The notes under the pieces were generated by a model. The model was not told the DNA's origin. It ran no database searches and saw nothing but the letters and a program-made list of their open reading frames with translations. The translations under genes and the position numbers were made by a program. DNA of 64,000 nucleotides, from assembly GCA_013400975.1 (NCBI GenBank), contig WBMZ01002723.1:58501-122500 (forward strand), given 5' to 3'. Positions 1 through 12,400 of this stretch are shown in pieces. Position 1 is the stretch's first letter, and every line of letters starts with the position of its first letter. Source of the DNA: Atrichornis clamosus (taxonomy: Eukaryota > Chordata > Aves > Passeriformes > Menuridae).

Positions 1-3000
1 GACAAGGGCAGGGGAGGCCTCAGTGCTTGGGCAGCTTCCACTTGTGCAGTGAGCAGGGACTGGAAACAGGCAAACAGAACACAACGGGAAATGAAAACCA
101 CGGGAAGAACACAGTAAAGCAGAAGAAGTGGTTGCTGTTATTTTACAGCTTGACAGCAGATCCAAAAGTCAGAACTACTTCTACTCTGTTCTGCCCATAT
201 TGATGTTAGGATGCTGCTTCATTTTTTTTTCCATTTTTAATTTTGTAGGCTGGAGCCTCCAGCTGACGTTTGGTGCTCTCTCAATGCAGTGTGTGGCTCC
301 TTTTTCAACTTTGCAATACCATATTGCAGTTCACTAGTACTGAGCAGGCCACTCTGTAGCAGATTTTCTCCCCACCAAGTTAACTTCTGTTCTGCACAAT
401 CTATTTTTAACTGTTAGTATAAATTTGCCAGCCAGCTTACATTCTAGATAAATACTAGAGAAGGAAAAGGTGAAACTATTGCAAATAAAGTAACAGCTGA
501 AATTGTGAAATCTGGGAAAACTGCCAATGAGGTCAATGTAATAGACAGAGAAAAGTTGTTAAAATCATTTCCATTTCACAGCCCAATATAAAAAAAGAAA
601 AACAAATTAAAAAGTTGTATCACCTTTTGATCTGTGCCATATCTGACAAACAAGTTTTCAAAGTGCTGGAGGAGTGTGCCACATGTGCACACAGTGTAGT
701 GTGTACACTCCTCTCTCTTTTCATCTGACCCAGTCCCTATTTCAGGATTATAGACCTGGAGTGGTAGCACAGAAAACATTTGATAACATTTTTTGTCATC
801 CACTCAGTTGACACTGATCATCCTGAATGATCTTAGGTGATCGGTAGGTCCTAAATTATTACTAAATATTAGCTAAGCCTCTGTAATGATTTAGTGTGTT
901 AGACGTTTCTGGTTCCTCGTGACTTGAGGAGTGAGTAGAGGCCCAGGTTGTGGGATTAGCAGTCAGAACACCTTGCACCAAGGTACCAAACAGGCAGGGA
1001 TTTAATTGGAGGGGGCAGGGAAGAAGGCAGTGGACTGAAAAGTCGAGGTCCCACTTGTACAACTGTTCACCTTCATCTCATGAGATTGGCTCTCTTCAAA
1101 GAGGCAGTAAAAGTATAAACTACACAACACACATGGACCTGGCAGACAGAGCACAGAGAACCTGGAGAACATTCTCGAGCTCTGCATTACTGAATCCCAA
1201 ACAAGTTTTGCAGCCTTCCCCTGGAAACTTGTGCTGGAGAAAGGAGATGCCATAAAAATAGGACGTTTAACAAAGCCATGCATATTGCTTTCCCAGTGTC
1301 TAGTTGCTAACAGGATGGCTTTTAAGGTTAAGCAAAAGGGAATATGAAACCTTTCTAGGTATATTTCTAGGATAGGGGAGCCCTTGCAGCCCATGGTCAA
1401 AACTTGGAGAAGCAGGATAAAGTGTTCTTATTTTAAAATAAAGAAAAGAAATTTTATTTTGGTTGTAAGGCATCAGCAGTAGAGCCTGAGCTTTGTCCTT
1501 TCTCAGAATTGTTGGAATTTATTTCCTCGTCCAATCTGTCACTTGAAAAACTTGAGTTATGCTAGACAATATTATTGAAAACCTGTGTTTATGCTCATGA
1601 ATTAAGTTTTCAGTTTTAATCACAGACTACTTTATGTTCTGTGATTGACCCTTGGTGGAAGAAGGTGACATATCATGCATTCAAATACTAACCTTTGAGT
1701 TTCTGTTTTAGTCTTTAATACAATTTTCTCCATCACAAATTAATACAAAAAAGAAAATGCTGTATGATTTCACCTTCACCCTTATACATTTCTATGCAGG
1801 ATTTTATCCTTCTTACTGACTACATGATTTATGTTTTACACTGCATTAATTTATACCATTCCCCATTAGAAAGACAAGTTAATTACAGTAGTGCTGGTAT
1901 TATATAAATATTTTATGTGCCATGCAAGTTTTGAGACTGATCTGAGCTGCTGCCTTCCGTAAGTTCTACTTTCTTGGAAGCATTTATTTTTACCATCATC
2001 TGTGCCTCATCTAATCCATGTATAGTCTTCTAGAGTCTGCAGCCTCCCCCAGTCCATTTGTTGGACACTCCTGGAAAGTATAAAGTAGGAAGATGTGTTC
2101 ATTGGGAGGCCCTGGCCTGTGAGAAAGCATCATGGCCAGACACAGCAGAGAAACCATTTTGGCCTTTCCTGGAGGCCTGCAGGGTGCTCTGACAAAACAC
2201 TGATTTACATACTTATTTTTTTTTAAGTGCACTTGAATACTGGTTGGGTTTATAAATTAGCAATTCTTACAAAGTCACCGGGACAAGACTTCTCCACTAG
2301 AATTCTCCATTGGAATGAAGACCTGGTTCTGCATTTCCCTAGGAAATGGTCAGTGGTTCTGATGGAAATCCATGTAAACCAGACAAATCTGTATTCGACA
2401 CATGCTAAAAGCATTGCCAAAAAAGGCACTGAGGTACAAAACAGGTTCTTATAAATAAATCAGTGATTATTTAGAACAAAGCAACACAAACTAACCTGTA
2501 ACTTTAATACACTACATAATGACTTATGCAGAAGTTTGGCAAATAAAACCCCATGTGACCAGCTATTGTATTCAGTGTAATGTGTTTTATGGAAAATGTA
2601 ATGCCACATGGCTACGTGCTGTTCAGTTAAACACCTTTGCCTGTGGGAACTACAAAACATTGCAGCATAGATCAGTTTGTGCTGATGATGCTAGTACAGA
2701 TACATATCATCCATCAAAACTTAAAGGAACTGTCTAATAATTTCAAAATATTGAACTTCAGAAAGTTATTTTTAATGTTTTTATTGTACCTCTCATGAAA
2801 GTTTTAGCACTACTGAACAGCTGGGATACTCCATTTACACAAAGCAACTGTTCAGTATCAGTAACAGATAAGGGCTGTTAAAGGTCCTTAGAGGAAGCTA
2901 GTGAATGCCCTAAGAGGAGCTGGTGGAGCATAGTTCTTATAAATGATCATCTAAATTTTGTTGAAAAAATAAGAGTCTTGGGGGTTTTTTTAGCAGATGG

Positions 3001-4263
3001 TTACCGATGCTTTGTGTTTGCCTAATAAAAATACTTGGAAAAGTGCCCTACCTGCAGTCACACAACTTTCAGTGTCATAGTGCCAGTTAAGTTCATTGAA
3101 TGACAGGGTTGGTTGAAGACAAATTAGCTGCAAATCGCCTAATGCTTGAGGGAATTGGCTTTTACATAGCTTGTGTGAGCTGCTTGAACTTTTGGGCTGC
3201 AATAACGTGTGTGTAACAAGCTGTCCTTGCATTCATGCAGGAGCAAACAAACCATGGCAGGTGATGGACTCTTAGGTAACAAATGCCCCCTCCATTACAC
3301 ACGGGCCTGGGACATGAGGGTTTTAAAGCTTGTCCGAGGAAATTAAAAGAATGTAGACAAATTCTTTTTTTTCAGAGTTGGATTTTTTGTAAGTTACTCA
3401 GACTTCGGCATATTCACAATGTTCATACATTTTCTTTCAGACCCACTTTGTGAACCTGCTGCCACGAAAGGCAGTGCTCAGGCTGTTCAATGCTATAAAC
3501 ACAAAGACCAATTTTCACCACCTGTAGCTTGATTTTGTTATACTGCTAACAGACAGGAATGCTTAGTAGGAAGTTAAATCCTGCTATGGAAAATTAAGGA
3601 AGCATTAAGAAAGGTGGTGAAGTATATCAACACTGTTCTGTAAAGTTACCCAATGGAGAACAAAATAGCAAAAGTCTGGGTTCCAAATCTGTTAAGATTT
3701 TCAATAGAAGCAGCTTACTAGCAGAACACAACGTTCGAAACATAAGAACAGTCCTTAGTCAACAAAAGGATCCCATTAAATGCCTCTTTATAGAAGGTCC
3801 AAGCAAACTCATGCCAGTAATTAAGGAAAAGCCTCTATAATTCAGTGTATTCAAAGTCTTGCTGAGTAAGAGATACTTTAACTGGAAAACAACAGGACTG
3901 ACTGCCTCTAACAATCAAATAATAATTTAGATTTTGGTTATAATACAATATTTATCTAAAAATTGTCATTACTGTTAAATATGACATTTTTTATCTCCAC
4001 GTAGAATGTTCCTCAGTTTCCTTTGATAAAATAACCAATGTCCATTTTGTAAAATAGACATTTATATCACTGCTTTTACACTTACCCATTAAAATAATAA
4101 TTTTTGTCATCTTCCAACCTCAATTGTCCTGCAGTAAATTATCTAGGATTTAGAGTAAGACTATAAAATTGTCATTTGTTGATAACTTAGGTGCTAATTT
4201 GTCAATTCACAGAGGTGTCCCTCACTTTTAATTAGTATAAATTGATTAAACTTTGCTGAAGTC

Positions 4264-4310
<47 letters not shown>

Positions 4311-4855
4311 ATTGACCTGAACATTAGTCCAGCCTAATTCTTCATTATTGAAAAACTGACTGATAAGATTTAGTTACTGTGGTTTCAGAAATGCAAGTAT
4401 TCAGAAAACTGGCCCATTATTTGATGGGTAGTATTTTAAAAGAATATTCTATTAACCCCAATCGAAGTTCTGAGGAAGTTCTGTAAGTAGCTTGAAAGAG
4501 CCAGGAGTTGTTAGAGTTACTTGTTGTGCCTGTAACACTGTGAACAGGAGTTCTGTGGGGAAGTCTGTATTAACCTGACCTCTGTTGTGCCTTTCAGTTA
4601 CCTGCTTGTCATGAATGCTCATGTGCCTATTTTCTTCAAGGGACTGAGGGAGTCTCCAGCATGGATTATGGCAGGACTCTTTCCCCCCCTTGCTTAACTG
4701 TTTCTGAAGCCAGGCTCCTCATTCATCTTCTGTTATGTAACAGCATCAAGGCTTAGCACTGAAAATACTTCTTTTTAAAAGGGATATACTAATGAGTTCT
4801 GCCTTTTGGAAAACATAAAAACTCTCACTTTTTAATATTTCTTCTTTTTTTGTAG
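1..4855 (+). other. NFATC3: 3' part of the last NFATC3 intron
   Basis: No coding exon was recognised here on either strand; the open frames are short and resemble no known family. The stretch ends in a pyrimidine-rich tract and a TGTAG acceptor directly before the NFATC3 terminal exon, so it is read as the 3' portion of that gene's last intron. The preceding large NFATC3 exon was not found and should lie left of position 1. The only repeat of note is an (AC)n microsatellite. Confidence 0.75.
4265..4304. repeat. (AC)20 microsatellite
   Basis: About twenty uninterrupted AC dinucleotides lie inside the NFATC3 terminal intron, roughly 550 bp before the last exon. The length suggests it is polymorphic between individuals. 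No function is implied. Confidence 0.97.
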
Positions 4856-4980
4856 TGAATGAGATCATAGGAAGAGATATGTCCCAGATCTCAGTGTCAC
4901 ATGGAACAGCAGTGGCCAGCCAGTCTGCACGTACGTGTCCTGGGTCTCTGGAGACAAGAATATCTGATGGAATCCAGTAA
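4856..4980 (+). CDS. NFATC3: NFATC3 terminal coding exon (C-terminus)
   Basis: NFATC3 is a calcineurin-dependent transcription factor of the NFAT family. It shuttles from cytoplasm to nucleus on calcium signalling and binds DNA through a Rel-homology domain, which is not in this window. The exon follows a T-rich tract and a TGTAG acceptor. Its first two bases finish a codon begun in the previous exon (likely Val), and 40 codons and TAA follow. The peptide begins NEIIGRDMSQISVS and ends near SDGIQ, which closely resembles the known NFATC3 C-terminus (NEIIGRDMSQISVS...SDGL). Identity rests on this remembered similarity plus the convergent ESRP2 neighbour, which is the human arrangement. The DNA-binding and regulatory regions lie upstream of the window. 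Confidence 0.9.
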
Positions 4981-7900
4981 CGGATAAGCTACAACTCAAC
5001 ATCCATGAAAACTTCACTATTCTCTGAATATTTCTTCATCCTCTTCCTCTTTAGACTTACTGTGCTTCCAACTCTGTGGCCTTTATGAACTGGAACAGTG
5101 GATCCTTGCAAAGCCCTTTTAGTGGGTTACATTTTTGATGTAGAGACAGAGCATTTTAATTATAGTTCCTCAGATGCTGTAAAGAGACTTCTTAAAATGG
5201 ACACACAGAATCTACACCAGATATTTTAACTGTTTTAAAGTTACAAACAAGCTTTGCTTTTGGCATTTAAATAGAATACTTTTGTATTGTAAGTGCTTCA
5301 GATGTGTGGAGATGTTAGTTTGCTCTTATAATATTCACAGTCCTGAATGTGGAAAAAGATTTAATGCACATCTTCAGTGTGCTGCTTTCCCTTAGAGGTA
5401 GTATAGTTTGTAACTGATGATTTGTAACACCTTTTGGTCATTTTGGAAAGCCTTTAAAGCTTCAATTGTTTAATTTTTTTTCTTAATAAGATCTTCCAGT
5501 GGCAAATCATACCTGTCATCTGAAGCCAATGCCACGGAAGCCATTGTGTATATGAATACTGTAGTGTTTTCTTTCTTAGAGTCATAGGAAGCAAAGCCAA
5601 ATGTAGATCTGCACTTGTTTATAAACTGAAAATGTTACTTGATAGGCTGCAAAAAGACCATTCCATCATGAAAGTGTTGGGATAGAAATTACATTCCAAA
5701 ATTTAACTTTTATAACTTTGTGGATAATCTTCCTGATCTTTATTAGCACAGGCTCCTTCTTGAAATAGCTTTTTTCTTAGAAAGTTACATTTGTAATCGA
5801 ATTTGAGCAGTAGGATTTTAGATTAAAGAACAGCAACATCAAAGCCATGTTAGATACAGGAGAAAATTTAATATTTGCTGAGGATCTAAATGTTCCCATT
5901 ATCCCTGCAGAAGATGGTTTTGAAATCACCAATTCAGTGGCATTCAAGTTCTCAATGCAATAAATCATTTGATCACATCTGTATCTTTTATAAGCTGTAT
6001 GCCTGACCATGCCACTTGGAAGTCCTGAGGAGATGACAATTACACTTCCTTAAATTCAAGCTGTTTATAAACGTCAGCTTGCTAAAAAGTAATGTACTGT
6101 GAATTAGTTGTTAGGCAGTATAACGTGTCCATGTTTAATTGTAAAGGTGAGAAGCAAGGCTACCAAAGAAATACACAAGATTGATCACAGCAGCAGTAAA
6201 CTCTGTGCTGTGCTCCAAGGACGTCTCCCTTATCCACATCATCTGACCAATTGGAAACAATCTGTTTACACAGTTATTTCAAATCTCTGGCCCTTACCAT
6301 TAGACACCACGGAGAGGATCCCACACCGCCTGTGTAGGCCACACGCGTTTCCCTCCCCCAGGAATCACTGGTTTACAGAGCTTTCCTCCATGGAACACAC
6401 AGGGTACAACAGTCATGGCAAAGTAAGGCCAGCAGTACGGGGAATCTCAGAACATCCAAGATGTTTGGTTTAGTTCCTCATGTGGGTGAGCCGCGACAAT
6501 CTAATGAAAATTAAGTGTGAATTAACTCAAAGAATTAGAAAATTAGAAAGTGTATTTGCTTTGGATCCAGTTCAGACAAGTGTGGCCATTCTAACAGCTT
6601 AACAGGTGGGGAGCACACACCCCTGGGTGTAGATCTGAAACGACAGTGAAGGGGTCTGACACTGGGTAGCAGTGCTGAGTTATAACGCCTGCAAGAGTGA
6701 ACACAGCTTCTACTGATGGTGCATTTTGGCAGTCAGGGGGAAAACCTTCCATTGAGCCTTTTGCAGGCAAAACATTACACCTGAACTGAAGTCAGTGCCC
6801 AAGCAATACCATTACAGTAGCTGTAATTGCATCTCTGCAATAGTTGAATCACGAACTTTTTAAAAGACCATACATTAAGTGGGTGAAATTATCATTTTAT
6901 CATGTACTTGCTTTTAAGAGTGCAGCCTGAGGCTACTAACTTGATGTTTCATAATTATTTCAAACAACTTAATGCAAGGCCACTACGTACCCGCTAGGAA
7001 TTTTAAGCATCCTTTTTGTGAATGTACTGTTCAGTGGTGCAAATCTTGAAATTTGCAGAAAATAATTGGCAGGGCTGGAATCTGAAAAGTGTGATATTGT
7101 CATTGTCCCTCAGCAATGGTGCTTTACTCTGTCCTCTACTCATTTACGTTAAAGATCCTAGAAAGGACTCACATGCACAGAAATACATCTACTTCTGTTT
7201 TTAACACCTTCAAAACAAAACAAATCATACAATGCTGTAAACTATGTAATTGTCTTGAGAGTGTGTGCTGATGGCAAGGCATGTTCCAGTTTTCATTCGT
7301 GTACTGGGTCTTTTGCATTAACCATTGTTTGTAGGAGAATTCTGACTTAAAAGCTTTTCATACTGTATGGGATTTATGCTCCTTTATCCTGCTGGTACAG
7401 ACTCTCCTTGCAAGTTCTCCAAGTAGCTGGAATTCACACTGTACCTAAAATATAGGAGCCCAAACAATCTGGAGTTGCTATGCACTAAATTTTCTGATGC
7501 CTTTAAATACCTTGATGCCTGTAGACATAGAAATGCTTTCCTATTTAAAAATGAAATTTAAAAAATATAGCTTTGGATACTAAAGCAGTTTTGTATTTGC
7601 CTTGTAAAAGCTTCAATACAAGGGTCTTAATTTTATTTTAGCTTGTGTGATAACGTAGGTAAAGACTGTTAATCTTGTATAATTTTAGTGATATAAAAAG
7701 CACACGATCTCTATTGGACTATGCAAATTTAATTAAACAACAGAACCCGGCAACTGTTAGTATTTTGTTGGCATCCACTTCCTTGCCCTTAAGTCCTGTC
7801 TTCTCCCTGAGTACTTTTCCAAAAATTTTTAATAATTTAGATTGTCCTGAAGGAAAGCCTTAATGATGAGGTAGCTTTTCTATAAGGAGGGTCAAAGATC

Positions 7901-8350
7901 AATGTCTAGGAAAAAAAATTAAGGGGTAGCATATTAATCCAGGGGGACAGGGGTGAGTTCTGAAATTACCACAAACTAGCAATCTGAATTTCTGTAGTAA
8001 AACTTACCTGTTATCAGGGGAACTGCCACCCTTTTTAAACCAAAGAATGAAAATAACATAACAGTTTTGTTCTGATACAAAGCTTTGAAACTCTATTTTT
8101 GATACTCATAATGGATGTCATTCCTTGAGGTTTGGAAATCATTCAAATTGAAGTTTTATATTTAAAAATGTGGGACAATAAAGATTAAGTTCTAGATGTT
8201 TACAGAGCCTTGTATTGTAATTTCATGTACATTTTGTATTTTAAACATTTTTGTAAGTTATGATTGCAGTGCTACTTGCAGAAATAAAGGGAAAAACTTG
8301 CATTTAGGCTCTTAAATCATAGTGTTCAAATAAATACAAATAATGCAAAT
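4981..8350 (+). other. NFATC3: NFATC3 3' untranslated region
   Basis: The roughly 3.4 kb after the TAA has no credible coding frame and no acceptor leading to another recognisable exon. It is A/T-rich, as expected for a long vertebrate 3' UTR, and ends in a cluster of AATAAA signals. The exact end was not observed; it is inferred from the last two polyadenylation hexamers. Confidence 0.7.
8177..8334 (+). terminator. NFATC3: Cluster of NFATC3 polyadenylation signals
   Basis: Canonical AATAAA hexamers occur at 8177-8182, 8283-8288 and 8329-8334. Three in about 160 bp at the end of a long non-coding tail make this the likely 3' end of the transcript, with cleavage expected near 8200, 8305 and/or 8350. 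Which is used cannot be told from sequence alone. Confidence 0.7.
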
Positions 8351-8899
8351 GCATTGTCATTTATTTAAAATGCAGACCCAGTTGCAGTGGGAGGAAACTC
8401 GCTGTTTGTGATGCAGTGGCAAACAGCTGTGCGCAGTTGTGACACACAAAATGGGGGACATTGGATATTCCCCCGGAAGAGTCTCAATTTTGAACAATCT
8501 GATAAAGAGTTTGAGGCTCAGATTCGAGCCAGTAACAGTGAGCCTCCACCTACATAAGAAGTGATCAGCAGTGCTGGCAGAATATCCCTTTGCACAATGC
8601 TGGTGCTTTCCTATTTGCAAGTGTCATTGTTTCAATTAGACAACCACAAGATTATTTGGAAAGATTATTCCAGAAATTGTTATTCAGGGAGTGCATCATA
8701 AACAGTAATTTCCACTCCTGAAAGGAATAAGCAAGATGCAGTTAAACTGTTTCTGAAATAAATGTGAAATTCCTACAAAGTCTGAATTATTTGCCAGATC
8801 TTGTCTGATCAGGCAGGACTGAGGGAAATGCCTTTGGGTAGAGTGCAGCAGTCAGGCCTTGTAACCTGTAGCTCATCACAGTGACCTCAGTGCTACCGA

Positions 8900-9480
8900 A
8901 GAGGTTTTTATTTCCCTTGCAGTTTTGTTACCGGGCCCTTTACTTACTTGTGGAATCCCACCGTGACGTGTGTGAGTGTTCCAAAGGGAACACGGAAGCA
9001 AAAGCTCCGGCTTTGGTTCCCGATGCCCACCTGCCCGGGAGAGAAAAGGAGCAGCGACCGCAGGGATGACGGCTGGCGTTCCCTGGAAGCACGGCCAGAG
9101 CGGGATTAGCCTCTCCCTCCAGTGCGTGTCCCGGCCGATTACCTTCAGCGACGCCTTTTAGCTATAAATACACCAGAGAGGGGCAGCTAAAGTGCCACTG
9201 ACTGAATGCACAGCAAGTATGGCTGAGGTTTAGTAAAAATAGCACCGGCGGTTTGAAAGCTATTCACGTGTTCCCTAGGGTGATTACCCAGTGTATAATT
9301 AGCACGCACCGACACCGGCAATAAGCCATTGACTGACTGCATCTGCTTGACTGTCCAGTCAAGTCATCTTTCAGATGCAAATAGGCTGCAGGCTGATTCA
9401 GTCGGACTGATGGGATAGGAGAGGAGAGGAGAGATCTGCAAGCATGTCAGGGCGTTTAAAGCTGAGCACTGACGCACACG
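8900..9480. other. CpG-bearing non-coding segment with a hairpin, possible regulatory element
   Basis: This stretch is visibly richer in G+C and CpG than its A/T-rich surroundings. It contains an interrupted hairpin at 9339-9378: GCATCTG and CAGATGC flank a near-palindrome CTTGACTGTCCAGTCAAG, with an 8-nt bulge on the 3' side. No open frame looks coding. It may be a conserved non-coding element or a promoter of an unrecognised transcript; this is inference from composition only. Confidence 0.35.
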
Positions 9481-12400
9481 GCTGCTGTTGCAGAGAGATT
9501 TTATTCCAGGCAGTGTGAAAATGTCACTTCTACCTTGCAAAACACTGTTTTGGTATTTCAGGTAATCGGAGAGAAGGAATGTCTTGTAAAGTCACTTCCT
9601 TTACAAGAGTAGCCAGAAGTTTGTTCATTTAGGACCCAAACCCAAAGGAAGTGGCTGGCAGAAATCAAGGCCTTTCCATTCTCATATGGTAGCCAGTATT
9701 TCCTTACAATATTCCACAGCATTACTGTGCCGTGTTCATCCTTCTGTTTGTTTCTGGACTTCCCTCTCCCTGCCTAACTCAAAATACCACATATGCTCTG
9801 AAGCCATCCTGTACTCCACTGGATTGAGTAAGGTGAGGATTGAGCTGCTTTCTAAATAGTCTCCCCACCTTTTTTTTTTTGCCCCTTGGCTCTAATTCAT
9901 TTACAATAATAATATTCAGGAACTAGCCACTGCTGTAGTGAGTAAAGTATTAAGGCCATGGAAAAGAAAAAGGATTTCTGATATATTTAAACTCAGGCAT
10001 AGTTTTGCAAACAGACTTCTCCGGTAATGGAAGTTAACACTGAACTTTTTTCTGCCTGGTAAAAGGATAATGTTTATCAATCAATCATTCTGAACACACA
10101 AAAAGCATTGTCATTTGCAGAAATCCTCTAAGAAAGAAATTATTTTACAATAATCTACTGTTACCTTTTTTAACATCTGCTACATGCAAAAGAAAACAGA
10201 AGGAAGAAAAATAACCAGGCAGATACAGAAGCAATAGAAAGAAGATACTTACTTCGCAAAGACTTGGATGAATCTTAGGAATCTTACTTTAGAAGAGATT
10301 GATCCACTAGAACAGTCAGGCTATAGAAGTTCTCAAGCTGTTTCTGCAAATTTAGAGTGAAGTTTTCATTGGTATTTTTTTTATCACTAGGAACTGAAAA
10401 AATTACTTATCTCTTCCTTACTGTCATTGCTGTGACACCTGCAGGTAAGAGCTGGAAGAACGTTTGCAGTCTGTGCTTGTTCTTTTCTGTAATTTTTGAT
10501 CAAAGAAAAGTGATGCACCTAAAGAGAACTCAGACAGTCATGAAAATACTGCTTGGGAATACAGTGCTGGATAATCAGTGGAATAGGTTGGAGGGAGAAG
10601 GGAACAACTACTCTTACAAGTTCTTGTGACAATGGCATGATAAATGACGACTTAGAAAGGTCCTTCTTGTAATAGAAAGTGGGAAAGACAAGGAAGCAGC
10701 CTGCTGAAAATCCTGATGGGAAGGCAAATGTTTTCTAGAAAACAGGCAGTTAAAAAAAAAAGCACCCTACACATGAACAACTGCAGCATCTATCAATAAA
10801 CACTGCTGCACATTAACGACTGCAGAGTCTGGTGTCAAAGACACAAGTTCCTAAGCCCAGCTTCACATATGAGAGGTGCTGCGAGCAGCACCGGCTGTAA
10901 CACCAACACCAAGGATTTAGGCTGGCATAAAGCGCTTTTTAGGACAAAGCCTGAAGGCTCAAGGTTGCCTTCCTTTACTAGAGCTTGGTACAAAAGCTGT
11001 GATGGATTCTTCCCTGTCAAGGTGGCAACACCACTGCAACAAACACACAATACAGAATAGCTGAGCGTTCTCTTACATGCATCATACATTTTTTCTCACT
11101 GCAATAAGTGGATCTGTTTGTAAATAGCCCATGAACTCCCTCGTGTATCCACCAGCCAAGTCGTTCTTGCAGTGTGTTGGAAAAGGACAAGACAAACTTT
11201 TAGCAGTCAGTATGTCACTGTTTTCAAGTAGGAAATTCTCTAAGTATGATGCAAGAACAGATTTTTCCAGTCTTCTGTCATTTGAACAAGTGCCTCTAGA
11301 GCTGCTCCTCAGATTGTCCAAAGCACTGGTTTTCTGTGATTTAATGAATTAAGGTTTAGTTTCTGCCATTGTAAGAATTGCATCATAATAGAGGTGCAAC
11401 CACCATCTGCACGTCAGACACGGTCGCAGCTCACAGCAGATGTGCACATTTCCAGTTTCACTGCTGTTAGTTTGACTTTCCCCTGTGTGTTTTCTAGGCA
11501 GGCTCTCCATGTGTAAAGGTAGCTCAAAAGACATTAATCCTTCCACCTGCCTGTCACAACAATTGATGCTCAGGCCCGTGCTGTGTGATCAGCTCCTGCT
11601 GGAATTGTTTCTGTCTCCAGCTGCACTGATCAGCACACGCTCTTTTGCCCGTACATGCATTTGTGCATTTTCTTGTTCCCACCACTTCTTTCCTTACCGG
11701 GAATAAAAATTTGCTAATAAAATCTTCAACAGAAAGCAAATATGAGGGGTCAAGGATAACTTTATTCAAGTAACAGCAAATACCACCCTGTGACATTTGC
11801 CTGGCTGTAGTCACAGTAGCTGGAGGAGGACTATGAGCCATCAAGCCAATAGGACAAATAAGGCAATACTGAAACTGAATTAAGTGCTACTATGGGATTA
11901 TTTTTTTCTAAGGATATGAAAAAAGAAGCTATGCCAAGAATGTCATCATTGCCATCTGACCTCACCACTGACAGAAGTTATAATGGAAAAGTTGCACAAA
12001 CAATGAAGGATAACAAGCAATCCAACACTGGCCAAAAACTGGGCTGAATGACATCGTGGTTTGGAGAGGCACAGCCATACATTTTGTGGCTGTCAGCAGA
12101 GTTTCACTGAGACACTCAAACGCTGGTTTGCCTTAGCCTAAACCCTTTGGAACTAATCCAGCTGCTAAAATGACACTGGAGACCAATAAGGTTTCCTTAG
12201 CTAGAAAGAGGAATACCAAACATACAAAAGAAAGAGAAAAAGGAAAAAAGGAAAAAAGAGAAAATATTTTGGTTACCGAGCAGGTCTGTCTCCAATTGCA
12301 GGCTTCCACTACCACAAAAGGCTAACCTCAACAACCTCATAGCAGAAAGCAGAAAGATTTCTCACAAAGTTCTTTTTAGATACACTTTTCAGATAGCAGT

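Noticed and set aside
950..1400. Overlapping open frames of 101 and 132 codons on opposite strands in the NFATC3 intron
   Set aside because: Neither resembles NFATC3 or another family; no plausible splice junctions link them to the terminal exon.
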